Source: Anomaloglossus baeobatrachus (taxonomy: Eukaryota; Chordata; Amphibia; Anura; Aromobatidae). From it: 64,000 nt of DNA. This document shows positions 1-11,456 of this stretch, piece after piece. A program made the translations under genes and the position numbers. Positions within the stretch are counted from its first letter, which is position 1, and every line of letters begins with the position of its first letter. The DNA lies in assembly GCF_048569485.1 (NCBI RefSeq), contig NC_134354.1, positions 686,561,137-686,625,136 on the forward strand. Direction: 5' to 3'. Below the pieces are notes generated by a model that saw only the letters and a list, made by a program, of their open reading frames with translations, was not told where the DNA came from and made no database searches.

Positions 1-273
1 TTCGGAAGATCCTGCCGTCCAGCTACTTTCCCCTGAAGTTGCTACAAAAATAACCATTGTAGTGACGGACCCACAGTTTTCTTATGGATTGTCCCCATTC
101 ATCTGAGTGGAGTCGGATACTTGCGTTCGCTGCATCTTTGTGGTGACCACAAAGATGCACGCTTTTGGTTCCAAAAAACGCATCTTCGGTATGCATTTTT
201 TGCCACTTTTTTTTTACGGGATTTTTTTACCGCGTTTTTGCCTAGTGCGTTTAGTCAAATCTATTCACTGATA
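1..273. repeat. Left part of an older AAAACGC-type repeat
   Basis: Low-complexity DNA rich in GCGTTTTT and AAAAACGC words. A near-perfect palindrome around 140-157 has arms TGCATCTTTGTGGT and its complement. A closely related palindrome recurs at about 2,520-2,550, on the far side of the 2.2-kb element that follows. I infer that the two flanks are halves of one older repeat split by that insertion. No gene is seen. Confidence 0.45.
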
Positions 274-2475
274 GGCTATGTGCGCACTAGGCGTTTTTTT
301 CACGCTGCGTTTTTATGTGCGTTTTTGTCTAAAAAACGCACCCGCGGCTAAAAAAACGCGGCAAAAACGCATGCGTTTTTGCCGCGATTTGGTGCGTTTT
401 TTGCTGCGTTTTTGCTCACTGCGTTTTTAATCAGTGCACAATGCCATTAAAGATTGTTGAAGAAAAAAAAAAAAAAAAAGGTCTGATGTCATTTCCTTCT
501 TCAAAATGTTCATTGTATGCAGGAGAGCAGACAGCTGCAGAACTAGTGTATGCAGGAGAGCAGACAGCAGCTGCAGAACTACAAGTCTCAGCATCCTCCA
601 TTCACTAGTGTAAGCAGGAGAGCAGACAGCAGCTGCAGAACTACAAGTCTCAGCATCCTCCATTCACTAGTGTATGCAGGAGAGCAGACAGCAGCTGCAG
701 AACTACAAGTCTCAGCATCCTCCATTCACTAGTGTATGGAGGAGAGCAGACAGCAGCTGCAGAACTACAAGTCTCAGCATCCTCCATTCACTAGTGTATG
801 CAGGAGAGCAGACAGCAGCTGCAGAACTACAAGTCTCAGCATCCTCCATCCAGGACTGTATGCAGTTTTTTGCCCAAAAAGAAAAAAAAAATGACATGGG
901 CTTCGCCATATTTTTGTATGCTAGCCGGGTACAGCAGGCAGGTACGGGCTGCCCCCAACCCCCAGCTGCCTATTTGTACCCGGCTGGGAACCAAAAATAT
1001 AGAGAAGCCCTTTTTTTTTTTAATTATTTCATGAAATAATTAAAAAAAAAAAATGACGTGGGCTTCGCCTAATTTTTGAGTCCAGCCGGGTACAACTAGG
1101 CAGCTGGGGATTGGAATCCACAGTGCAGGGTGCCCATGCTTTCTGGGCACCCCCACTGCGAATTGCAGTCCGCAGCCACCCCAGAAAATGGCGCTTTCAT
1201 AGAAGCGCCATCTTCTGGCGCTGTATCCAACTCTTCTAGCTGCCCTGGTGACGGGTGGCGAGCTAGGTAATAATGGAGTTAGGGCTAGCTGTATATTATC
1301 AGCTAGCCCTAAGCCCGAAATTCATGGTGTCACGCCAATATTAGACATGGCCACCATGAATTTCTAGTAATGATAAAAAAAAAACACAACACAGAGAATA
1401 ATATTTTTATTAGAAATAAAACACAACACAATTAGTGACTCCATCTTTATTGAAATAAACCCCCCTCCGCAGTAATCCTGGGTCAGGGTCCCGCGCCGTC
1501 CAATCAGGATCCAATATCATCTGATCGGTTTGCTGGAAGGCAAAGCGATCAGATGATGTGTCAGGTTCAAGTGCCTGAATCACATGACACATCATCTGAT
1601 TGTATAAAAGCCGATTATACAATCAGCTGATGCATCAGTAGAAAAAAAAAAATACATACTCACTTATGTGCTGATTACCGGCAGCTCCTGGAGCGATCGA
1701 TTGGACAGGAGTCTGATCCTATACGATCGCTGCAAGAGCTGCCGGTGATCAGCTGATGAAGTCCCCTGACGGCAGGATCAGCTGATAGCCGGCCGGCGCG
1801 AAAAAGCCGGCGAGACTACGATCAGCTGATGCGTCAGGTGACTGCATCAGGTGATCCACAGCCAGGTCCTGCAAGCAAGGTCCTGCCCCGGGGAGACTGT
1901 ACACAGCCAGAGCGGCGGGACCGGGAGGAGATGGGAGCGGGCATGGCACCGGGACCCTGCGGACAGGTGAGTATATATGACATTTTTTTTTTTCTACTGT
2001 TCACTTTGTTTTTCGCCGCTGCCTCCACCTCCCGCCCAGACATGGCGCCGCACGGAGCTGACATGCACAGGACGGGAGGTGGAGGCAGCAGTGACGGTAC
2101 CGGGAGGATTCACGCTTCTGTGTTTACCAACAGAAGGAATCCTCTTCCTGTACACGTCACTGTAGTGCCCACCCCTTGCGTGTATAGCTGCGTTTTTAGT
2201 CATAGAAACGCGGCTATATGCGTTATTCATTGCGTTTTTAACATCTCATTGAATTCAATGAGTGAAAAACGCAGTGGAAAACGCAGAAATAATTGACATG
2301 CTGCGTTTTTGTGGTCACCACAAAAACGCAGCTAAAAAAAAACGCTGTGTGAGGACAGCACTTCTGAAAACCCATTGACATTGCTGGGGAAGCAATGTCA
2401 CTGCGTTTTCAGCACAAAAACGCGGTAAAAAACGCCGCTAAAAACGCGGCAAAAACGCCTAGTGCGCACATAGCC
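274..2475. mobile_element. Non-autonomous DNA transposon with about 25-bp terminal inverted repeats
   Basis: The left end GGCTATGTGCGCACTAGGCG and the right end CGCCTAGTGCGCACATAGCC are exact inverted repeats, continuing into T and A runs. The element is about 2.2 kb and encodes no recognisable transposase. It contains a 62-bp tandem array, GC-rich hairpin-forming stretches (such as the TGGCGCTTTCATAGAAGCGCCA palindrome near 1,190) and a perfect GCGTTTTTGTGGT/ACCACAAAAACGC palindrome near 2,300-2,332. No clear target duplication is visible, so the superfamily is open. The end motif resembles the TTA/TAA-flanked families further along this window (Harbinger-like). Confidence 0.6.
516..860. repeat. 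62-bp tandem repeat, one short and five full copies
   Basis: Units starting TGTATGCAGGAGAGCAGACA begin at 547, 609, 671, 733 and 795, exactly 62 bp apart. A shorter copy precedes them at 516 and a partial start follows at 857. Copies differ by single bases only (for example TGTAAGC at 609 and TGTATGG at 733), so the array is young or homogenised. Each unit contains CAGCAGCTGCAG. The short open frames running through it on both strands are translations of the repeat, not genes. Confidence 0.85.
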
Positions 2476-3770
2476 GAAGTGCTCAAAAATGCTGGCCAAA
2501 ACGCAGAAAGAATTGACATGCTGCATCTTTGTGGTCAACACAAAGATGCAACCGAAAAAAAGCTGCAAAGTGAGGCCAGAAAAACTGAAATCTCATAGAC
2601 TTTGCTGGGAAAGAAAATGCAAAACAAAAAAACAAGCAAATATGCAGCAAAAAATTGCGCTTTTCCTTCTGATTTTTTGTAGTAGACTTTAGCACAAGAC
2701 TGCTGAAATTTGAAGCCGTTTTGGAATCTGTTGTCATCAGCTCAGTCACAAAAAAACTGTCCCTGATCCAATGGATAGCAAAAAAATAAATAAAAAAAAA
2801 ACATTTTAAATTATTATTTTTGCCATGTATATTTTCATGATCTTTTATGTATTTATTTATTCACTATCTGCTGAGCATAACGCCAAATCCAGAGCCGACA
2901 TATTTCCTTTTCCAGGTACTTTTAAGGCAGAGCAGCTGGGGGCGCCTGGTGTCTGCTGAATATTCATCACTCACAGAGCTCAGTGCAAGGAATAAAAGCA
3001 GAGAAAATGACATTGTGATAAATCTGGAAGAAGAGAACAATATATACTGTACAATAACATGAACTCGCATTGATATACACAAATATCTAAACAAACTTCA
3101 CTATTTCGATTTGTGACTTTTTTTTCCAGAAAAAACTGATTAATCTAATATTCTGTTAATTATCTGTTCTCATTTGCTATCAAACACTAGTAAATATGTT
3201 TCTAGAGTAATTAATATTTTCGCAAAATGCCGCTACAACACACTACTATATCCAAAAGTTTTAAGAGGCAGTGTATGTGAAAACTCAAAAGTGGCTGCTA
3301 GAGGGGGCTACAGCTCCTCCAGACCACTGTGGAGAGCAGACTATCCATGTGACTGGGAATGTCATTATGTGAAAATAAACCTTTTTTACACTGCGTGCTC
3401 TTATATACTTGCTGTGAAGGAATACCGAGCATCAACTCAGCACAAAGATCCTCATATGACAAACAGAGCAGATCTGAGAAGTGGCGATCTCAAGGAGAGT
3501 CAAGCTCTTAGAAACCTGATAAAATTATAACAATGGGTCCTTAACTTCGCAATAGCAAAATAGTCACCCTTGGCTATGTACAGACACAATATGTAGCGCA
3601 TCCAAAGGACTGGGCCCTGTGCACACGCTGTGTTTTTTTTTCTTGCTGCGTTTATGCGCGTTTTTCGGGTGCAGGTTTGGTCTCAAAAGTCAGCAAAGTC
3701 TATGAGATTTTATTTCTTTCTGTGCGCAGTCAACAGATTTGAAATACAAAGCAAAGTATAAAAAAGCCAC
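2476..3770. other. Intergenic DNA, no gene seen
   Basis: 2,476-2,700 is the right half of the older AAAACGC-type repeat. 2,700-3,590 is ordinary AT-rich single-copy-looking DNA without a convincing open frame. 3,600-3,740 is a fragment of a small element with the GGCCCTGTGCACACGCTG style of end. Nothing resembling a HOXC11 exon is present. Confidence 0.5.
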
Positions 3771-3772
3771 AT

Positions 3773-3787
3773 CTGTGTGTGTGTGTG

Positions 3788-3834
<47 letters not shown>

Positions 3835-3854
3835 TTATACACACACACTTATAA

Positions 3855-3912
<58 letters not shown>

Positions 3913-4080
3913 AGTTGTGGCTTTTATCATCTCTTGTGGCTTTTAACATCTATTTATCTATCTATCTATCTATCTATCTCTATATATCTATCTATATATC
4001 TATATATATTTATATGTATATAGATATATAGACATATACATACAGTATACGTATGTATACGTATATATATATATATATAA
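3773..4080. repeat. Compound microsatellite (TG)n(TA)n(CA)n(TATC)n
   Basis: GT repeats pass into TATA from about 3,790, CA from about 3,862 to 3,907, then TATC/TATA to about 4,080. Translated frames through it are pure low complexity. Confidence 0.9.
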
Positions 4081-4204
4081 GTATATATATACATTGCTTT
4101 GCTCTGAGTTATTTTTGCCGCATATGTATCACAGCAATGCTAATGTGAACAAGTGTCAAAATTAAGTAAACAAAAACCCAACAAATAAATATTAATAAGA
4201 CAGA

Positions 4205-4271
<67 letters not shown>
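4205..4271. repeat. (TA)n microsatellite
   Basis: An uninterrupted TA run of about 65 bp. Confidence 0.95.
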
Positions 4272-4274
<3 letters not shown>

Positions 4275-5237
4275 TGTGCAATGCCAGGTGTGGTATTGAG
4301 GTACATGTTTAGATCTCCATTTCATGTAGATTTTAGTGGTTCAGCCTGGTACCTTCCTTATGCCTTAAAATGACCCTTGATGGATATGTAAAACTTCCTC
4401 CGGCTCCCCGTGCTAAGATCAGTGGGCACAATCGCAGTAGAGAGGGATATATTCACATGTAGCGTTTTCTGTCCACCACATGCAGACGTCCGTCCAACGG
4501 CAAATCTGATGGCGACTGACGGACAAAATTTGACCTCACAGCTGTCATCCGTTTCCCTCTACATTTTTGTACCATGCAAGTGGGGCAAACAGGGCAGGAG
4601 AGTGGCAGCTACCATCGGATCACACTTAGCTGCTGATTTATTATAATTATAATTGCTATAATTTATTTTACTCCTGGTGAAGACCAGTACATTTCTAACT
4701 GCATTTGGTTTCCTATCAAAATGAAAAGGTTCTGTTAAATTGTGTGGATTTTTCAGCTTTTCTAATCCTGATTACAAGGTTATTGGATTGAGAGGTGACG
4801 TCACATTTTGTTCAATCCTTCTTACTTCCTATGGGGTGTATAGTAATGAAATATGTATTGGAATCAGTTAATTAGTGTCCTGATCTGATGTGAAATAAAA
4901 TTGTTGAGGCTGCAGAGCAGTAATATTCTGGGGACAAAATGCACGTATTTGATCCCCCAAAAAACGCACCCTTGGCATGCATTTTTTTTGCCGCGTTTAA
5001 ACCGCGTTTTTGCCCAGTGCATTTTTTAAGTCAAATCTAAGCTCCAACATGCATACAGCAAAAATGAAATCTCATACACTTTGCTGAAGAAGGCATTGCA
5101 TGCAGTTTGGGAGCAAAACTGCACCCAAAAAACGTGCAAAAACGTGGCAAAAAAAGCGCAGCGTGCGCACAAGGAAAATGCATTTGGTAGAAACACTCAC
5201 TTGAATCATCAAGCCTCTATCAGTATTCATTGGAAAC

Positions 5238-5269
<32 letters not shown>

Positions 5270-5519
5270 TATGTAGATTGGTAAAACTTTTTTTTTCTAG
5301 GAGTCCCAAAAATGTGTTAAAGGAATTCCCAAATGTACACATTTCTGGGCTCTAATTGCAATTTCAACTCAAATGGACCACAAGGTAAACAAAACCATCA
5401 GGTAGGTGATGTATTGTCAAATTTAGCTAAAAGGTATTTAGAAGAGGTCGAAAAAAAATGAATGAAAAAGATGCAATAGTTTTGTTGTTAAATTAGTGCA
5501 CCAAAAAAAGACACGTGTT
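4272..5519. other. Intergenic DNA with a small-element fragment
   Basis: Mostly AT-rich DNA without a supportable gene. About 4,930-5,190 is a degraded AAAACGC-type element (AAAAAACGCACCC, GCCGCGTTT, GCGCAGCGTGCGCAC). An (AAT)n run lies at 5,240-5,265. Confidence 0.45.
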
Positions 5520-5837
5520 AATGCAACACACACTAAATCACACACACAGACACACACACACACACACACACACACAGATGCACACACACAGATGCATACA
5601 TATAGAGATGCACACACACATACACACACAGATGCACACGCACATATATACACACACACAGATGCACAATCAAAGAAACACAGATGCACACACGTATATA
5701 CACAGATGCACACACATATACACAGATGCACACACACACACACATACACAGATGCACACACACACATATACACAGATACAAACACATATACACACAAATG
5801 CACACTCACAGATGCACACACATACATATACACATAT

Positions 5838-5872
<35 letters not shown>

Positions 5873-6098
5873 TATATTCACATGCACACAGATGCACACA
5901 CACACACACACATATATACACATACTGCGCACACACACTGCACACACACAAACACATATATATTCACATGCACACAGATGCACACACACATATATACACA
6001 TACTGCGCACACACACAAACACACACACAAACACATATATTCACATGCACACAGATGCACACACATATATGCACATACTGCATACACACTGCACACAC

Positions 6099-6155
<57 letters not shown>
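5520..6155. repeat. CA-rich array with interspersed CAGATGCA
   Basis: About 630 bp of CACACA interrupted by recurrent GATGCACACA and TATACACA words, ending in a pure CA run. The long open frames here read as His/Thr or Cys/Val strings on the two strands and are artefacts of the repeat. Confidence 0.9.
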
Positions 6156-6158
<3 letters not shown>

Positions 6159-7120
6159 CTTCGCAACTGGTATTGATTCCACAGAAATAAAGTCCGTCCA
6201 GTACAATTGTTTGATAAATCAATTTAATACGAGAAATGTAATAAAATACATGGTGGTTGTTATTATTTATGCAACTCATTTATGTAACGATCAGATCAGA
6301 TGTGTCCAGGACATTATCTCCCCACCACAATATTAGGCAGGAATGGTGTAAAGCTATCCTTAATAACACAGACTAAACTGGACGCATATGGAGTTAATAC
6401 AAGATGAGCGTAGAGAGCACAAAGCCGCTGCCATAGTCAGCATAGTCCTGGTTACAATATTGTCCTGGCTGATAGTAAATACAATAAATGCACACAGTAA
6501 TTTCTGTCTAGAAGTAGCAGAAGGATCCGTCCCGGATTATTTGACAGATCATTGTACTGAATCCTACAAGGAATACACCGCACTGCAGCTTCAGCACTTA
6601 TGTCCCTTATATTTAATTGCATCTCTAGAACTGATCTGACTTCCAGTAAAAGCAGGATCCCATAGGATTGGATAACAACACAACATGTCAGTAGGCAGCA
6701 ATTAAGGTGATTTGTTTATGATCTGTCCATTATTCTCTTTGCTGCATACTGTACCATTCTACTAGCAGCACTGATGAGTGGCCAACAATCAAGCCGTGTG
6801 GGCTAGCAGAAAAAAAAACTTGATGAAAAGCAGCCACCATTCAGGTTTTTTTTTTTCTCCTTGGGATCGACTCCATCCTTTACAGATCGTAAATAAGACT
6901 CCTTGAGCCAGTTCTGCCCGGCCATGACCGTGAACGTAAAGGGGAAGCACGTGGTGGTAATTTAAACGTCCTAGAAATTGCTGCTTTGTAATAAAATTAA
7001 TCCCTTCTGAAATAAAACGAATGGAGCAAAGATTGCAGAGGAGAAAAATCCCACACACTGTTATCTCCACAGACACCCCTCTCACTTCTGGTATTGTGCT
7101 CCGCTCACGACTACAGAAAC
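6156..7120. other. Intergenic DNA, no gene seen
   Basis: Single-copy-looking DNA. An 83-codon frame at 6,388-6,639 resembles no family I recognise and has no supporting context, so I do not call it. Confidence 0.4.
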
Positions 7121-7182
<62 letters not shown>

Positions 7183-7214
7183 CATATATATGCATATATA
7201 TATCTATATATATA

Positions 7215-7254
<40 letters not shown>

Positions 7255-7350
7255 CTCGTATGTATGTATACATACCTGCATACATGTGTCTGTTCTACAC
7301 ACAGTTTTTACAAATATATGTGTATCTATCTATCTATCTATCTATCTATA
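7121..7350. repeat. (TA)n, (CA)n and short (TATC)n microsatellites
   Basis: TA from about 7,122 to 7,215, CA to about 7,250, and a short TATC run at 7,325-7,350. Confidence 0.9.
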
Positions 7351-8758
7351 TATAGACAAACATACACGCTCGGTCAGGTTTTACCATGGCACAGTGGAGC
7401 ATGCCATACAGGGGTGTGCAGATGCCCGTAGGGTTCTGCACATGCACAGCATACACATACACGCCCTTAGGGCACACATACTGGTATATGCACAGGTATA
7501 TACACAGCACACAGATAGACACATGTCACACATGCATACAGTACACAGACACAGTGTCGCACATACTCACACACTTATCACTCTTTAAACAGGTTCCCTT
7601 CCGTGAATTTTATAGTGTCAATTAAACTCACCCAGACCATGTTTATAAGATTTCTTGCATTTTCAAAGGCCAATTAAATTAATTTAAAGACTGCATACTA
7701 ATATATGTTTTATGGTTACAAAGTAACTTTATAAACTGAGGGCATTTAATATTTGTTATTTTTTTAATGTCAGTATTATGAAATGTTCAATTCCTAATAG
7801 GAGATGAAAAGATAAGATCACTTTATTTCTTCTTTCTTATAGTGTTGTGTAATTTAATGTATCGAAAACACATATTAATAAGACTCACAATTCATTACGA
7901 TAAAATAAATATATACATACATTTACTGATAAACATATATGGATAAAAAAATGAAATGTATTTGGATGTAGTGCTGCTCTGTACCGAGCCATTATTATGT
8001 GCACATACTGTGACCTTTCCCATTAATACTGTCTGGGTATTATGCATACTATCCCCTGCCTACAGATGATGGGAGTAATAACAGACCCATCAATATTGAT
8101 GTGGACAGGCTCCTTCATGTTACCCCGATATTCATTCCTAAGTGTTAGAAATAGCACCAATGTGAGGTCATCACAGATAATATTTCAACAAGGAATCTTT
8201 TCTAGATTTAGGACTGCAGTACATGCAGTTCAGCTTGGAAAATCGGTATCAATTCATTGCATTTTTTTTGTGTGAATACAAATGGTATAAAATACATTAG
8301 AGTTGTTGACATCCAAAATATTGCATGACATGACTCATTCTGAGCATATCCTCTCCCCTCCACCAGTACAGAACAGAGTTCACTTAGGGTAAGGGTGCAG
8401 CCACCTTAATAAGAGGATAACACTGACCCGTATTGTTGTCATTTCAGCTGATTCTGGAACAAGTACAAAACCAAAGATGAGGTCAGAATGGAAGGACTGG
8501 GAACTAAACCCCCCCAGACCTGAAGAGAGGAAGCTATATAGGAAGGAATGTGTGCTCCAAGCTGAGTCCATCTCTTCTCAATCACATCCACATCTTTTCA
8601 GTTTATCTCAATTTATATTTGTTTTTGGCTTCAGATTGTGCAGTCATGGAGCTGGTGATCTAAAGACATGAACCTTCGGGTCTGGTCAGTGTCTAGTTTA
8701 AGTAAAAAGAAGAATATTGTGCAGGTATAGCCCACATGGGAGCAGAGGAAGCAGAGAC
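7351..8758. other. HOXC12 downstream region and likely 3' UTR
   Basis: This is the DNA immediately downstream of the HOXC12 stop on the minus strand. It holds no recognisable coding exon. 7,620-7,870 is AT-rich with several homeodomain-type sites (ATTAAATTAAT, GTTTATAA). The 3' UTR probably occupies the part next to 8,758, but its end cannot be fixed from sequence alone. Confidence 0.4.
7822..7827 (-). promoter_or_regulatory. Candidate HOXC12 polyadenylation signal
   Basis: This is the first AATAAA I see downstream of the HOXC12 stop on the minus strand (TTTATT on the plus strand), and it would give a 3' UTR of about 0.9 kb. AATAAA occurs often in AT-rich DNA, so this is only a candidate. 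Confidence 0.25.
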
Positions 8759-8997
8759 TTAGAAAAAGGACATCGCCTGCTCCCTCATGAGTAGTCTCTT
8801 CTTCTTCATCCTTCGGTTCTGGAACCAGATCTTGACCTGCTGATCACTGAGGCTCAGCCGATCGGACAGTTCTCTCCTCCGTTGTCTGGTGATGAATTCA
8901 TTCACCATAAACTCTCCTTCCAATTCAGCTAACTGGAGCTTGGAATATGGCTTCCTCTTCTTGCGAGATCTGGTGTGCATGGGGTACCAGGGAGCCC
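8759..8997 (-). CDS. HOXC12: HOXC12 exon 2 (homeodomain)
   Basis: Coding part of the second exon, residues 193-271. HOXC12 is a nuclear sequence-specific transcription factor of the 5' HOXC group, active in posterior axis, limb and tail patterning (known for the family). The 60-residue homeodomain is residues 203-262. It starts [10 protein letters not shown] and carries the recognition-helix WFQN (W48, F49, Q50, N51) at residues 250-253, followed by RRMKKKR. The exon begins after an acceptor reading TCTACAG, and its first two bases complete a Gly codon begun by the last base of exon 1. This restores the family pattern GAPWYP. The protein ends MSFF and the stop is TAA. HOXC12 is preferred over HOXD12 because of [15 protein letters not shown] and REQAMSFF. 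Against the human protein as I remember it, the homeodomain differs at only a few sites (FMVNEF for FLVNEF, RLSLSD for RLNLSD). Confidence 0.96.
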
Positions 8998-9052
8998 CTG
9001 TAGACAATCAGAAGACAGGAATGATATTTACATTTTATAGGCATTCATTATT

Positions 9053-9122
<70 letters not shown>

Positions 9123-10879
9123 TATTACATTTTGGCTCTATCGTCTTGATAGATCTTTAATTTATAGGAGACCATTGATATTTCTAGCATGTGATTTACA
9201 TACCTTAAGTCATATTTCAATATTAGGTACAAAAATAATAATAATAATAAAAAAAAAAATAAATAAAAACTAAGCATGCATTGCAATGTACTTACAGCAG
9301 TCATACATACTGAAACAAGATATGAATGCAATTAAGGGGACAGTGTCATTCTATTTGTAAGTGTGTGAGAAGAGCTTGTCACTGGCTTGATGGCATTTTA
9401 ATTTTATGAGATATTTACATGTTTATGGCTTGATCCCTCCTCTCCTGCTTTCTCCTTTAAAACATGCATCCCCTAATAAAGCATGACGGTATTTAGTGCT
9501 ACCCCTAGTGGTGTTGGTCCAATATAAACTGTTATGTTGTACAAGTTCCCAGTTGAATGCATTCAATCTGAAATCATATATGACAATGTAACATCTATAA
9601 TTGTCATTGATACAAACGTACCTCTATCATGAAGATGTACTGAGTATGTGTGGGGCAGAAACAGGCACACTCACCAGTGGGAATATGTATAGGGCAGGAT
9701 CAGACACACTCTCTAGTGGATATAAAGTGGGTATATGTATAGGGCAGGATCAGGTACACTCACCAGTGAGAATATGTATAGGGTAGGATCAGGCACACTC
9801 ACCAGTGGGTATGAAGTGGGTATATGTATAGGGCAGGATCAAGCACACTCACCAGTGGGAATATGTATAGGGCAGGATCAGGCACGCTCTCTAGTGGGTA
9901 TAAAGTGGGTATATGTATAGGGCAGGATCAGGTACACTCACCAGTGAGACTATGTATAGGGCAGGATCAGGCACACTCTCTAGTGGGTATAAAGTGGGTA
10001 TATGTATAGGGCAGGATCAGGTACACTCACCAGTAGGTATGTAGTAAGTATGCATTAGGTAGGATTAGGCAAACTCACTCGCCAGTGTGTATACACTGAT
10101 TATAAGTATAGGGCAGGTTCAGGCACACTCACTTGTGAGTATGAAGTGGGTATATGTATAAAGCAGGATCAGGCACACTCACCAATGGGTATATGTATGG
10201 GACAAGGTCAGGCACACTCACCAGTGGTTATGGATAGGGCAGGATCAGGCATACTCACTTGTGAGTATGAAGTGGGTATATGTATAGGGCAGGATCAGGC
10301 ACAGTCCCCAGTGGGTATGTATGGGTATATATAGGTAAGGGTCAGGCACATTCACCTGTGAGTATATGTGTAGGGTAGGGTCACACACACACACTCACCA
10401 GTGGGTATGTATAGGGCAGGATCATGCACATTCACCTGTGGGTATGTATAGGGCAGGGTCAGGCACATTCACCAGTGGGTATGTATAGGGCAGGATCATG
10501 CACATTCACCAGTGGGTATGTATAGGGCAGGGTCAGGCACATTCACCAGTGGGTATGTATAGGGCAGGGTCAGGCACATTCACCAGTGGGTATGTATAGG
10601 GCAGGATCATGCACATTCACCAGTGGGTATGTATAGGGCAGAGTCAGGCACATTCACCAGTGGGTATGTATAGGGCAGGGTCAGGCACACTCACCAGTGG
10701 GTATGTATAGGGCAGGGTCAGGCACATTCACCAGTGGGTATGTATAGGGCAGGGTCAGGCACATTCACCAGTGGGTATGTATAGGGCAGGATCATGCACA
10801 CTCACCAGTGGGTATGTATAGGGCAGAGTCAGGCACACTCACCAGTGGGTATGTATAGGGCAGGGTCAGGCACACTCAC
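8998..10879 (-). other. HOXC12 intron 1
   Basis: A phase 1 intron of 1,882 bp with a GTGAGT donor (10,879-10,874) and a CAG acceptor (9,000-8,998). About four fifths of it is repeat or close to repeat: an AAT microsatellite next to the acceptor and a minisatellite that runs into the donor. Only about 9,125-9,640 is non-repetitive. Position and phase match the single intron of HOX12-group genes. Confidence 0.9.
9046..9122. repeat. (AAT)n microsatellite in HOXC12 intron
   Basis: An almost pure AAT/ATT run of about 77 bp, ending roughly 50 bp from the splice acceptor on the minus strand. A shorter AAT run follows at 9,230-9,265. Length variation here could affect the distance from branch point to acceptor only if the branch point lay beyond it, which I cannot tell. 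Confidence 0.95.
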
Positions 10880-10880
10880 C
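9653..10880 (-). repeat. Minisatellite of about 30 units repeating the HOXC12 exon 1 donor site
   Basis: From 10,424 to 10,868 the unit is exactly 37 bp. Further from the exon, units of about 37-50 bp alternate with versions carrying an extra AAAGTGGGTATATG segment. Read on the minus strand, each unit starts CACTGGTGAGTGTGCCTGAC or a variant, and this is the same sequence as the true exon/intron junction (CCACTG, then GTGAGTGTGCCTGAC). About eleven intronic units keep a full ACTGGTGAGT donor consensus. About eight carry GTGAAT instead, and the rest are more diverged. The true donor is the last unit of the array. Confidence 0.92.
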
Positions 10881-11456
10881 AGTGGAGGGGAGGCTGCTGT
10901 TTCCAGGGTTGGTCGCTGTAGAAGCCATTGTCACCGCTTCGCTGCTTTGATTCTTGGGAGTCTCATTGACCAGGGAAGAGCTGGAGTCGGATTCCAGGGA
11001 CTGGCAGGACGGAGGGTCGTGGGGGGCGGCCTCTGCCGTGGCCCCATAGTCGTACTTATATAAGGTGCTGGCGCCCATGCCATTAGGGAGCCCTCCTCCA
11101 TCCAGGGACATCAGGACATTAGTGTCCCTCAGCCGCTCCTCTCTCTTCAGGCTGGGCGCCTCGGGACATGCCTCCCGGTAGTAACACTTGGTGTCCTCCA
11201 CCCTGGCCAGGTCACAGGCTCTGCTGAAGGAAGGGTTAATGGGGCTGCTGAGATAGGGCTGGGGGTAGGCATTGCAGGGCTCTGTGGATGCCCAGGGCAG
11301 GGAGCACACATTGTCCCTTCTAGGGTAAGACAAGGATGGCAGCCCAGGTAACTGCCCCCCTGAGGTCCTGAAATTGGGGAAATAGAAGGTGTCTCCTGTG
11401 TGAATATTGACCAGCGGTCCCACAAAGCCGGGATTCAGCAGATTGTGCTCTCCCAT
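10880..11456 (-). CDS. HOXC12: HOXC12 exon 1
   Basis: Codes for residues 1-192 plus the first base of codon 193. I chose the ATG that gives [20 protein letters not shown] because this opening is diagnostic of HOX12-group proteins, HOXC12 above all. The frame also stays open five codons upstream (MRPAD), outside the conserved part. Further family blocks are [58 protein letters not shown] and, near the exon end, [20 protein letters not shown]. The joined protein of 271 residues is slightly shorter than the human one (about 282 from memory), mainly because the Gly-rich middle segment is reduced. The exon ends in CCACTG before GTGAGT. No sign of damage is seen in either exon. Confidence 0.96.

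Noticed and set aside
5438-6336. Long open frames of His/Thr or Cys/Val on both strands (up to 273 codons)
   Set aside because: They are translations of the CA-rich microsatellite.
6388-6639. 83-codon frame with a possible membrane helix (IVSIVLVTILSWLIV)
   Set aside because: No family, no splice context and no repeat explanation; the length is within chance for AT-rich DNA.
1-8758. HOTAIR or HOXC11 sequence in the HOXC11-HOXC12 interval
   Set aside because: No HOXC11 homeodomain or N-terminal motif and no exon-like conserved block could be recognised by eye.
9653-10880. Regular repeat with spacer-like variation, considered as a CRISPR-like array
   Set aside because: It is a eukaryotic intronic minisatellite; units are contiguous and there are no unique spacers.
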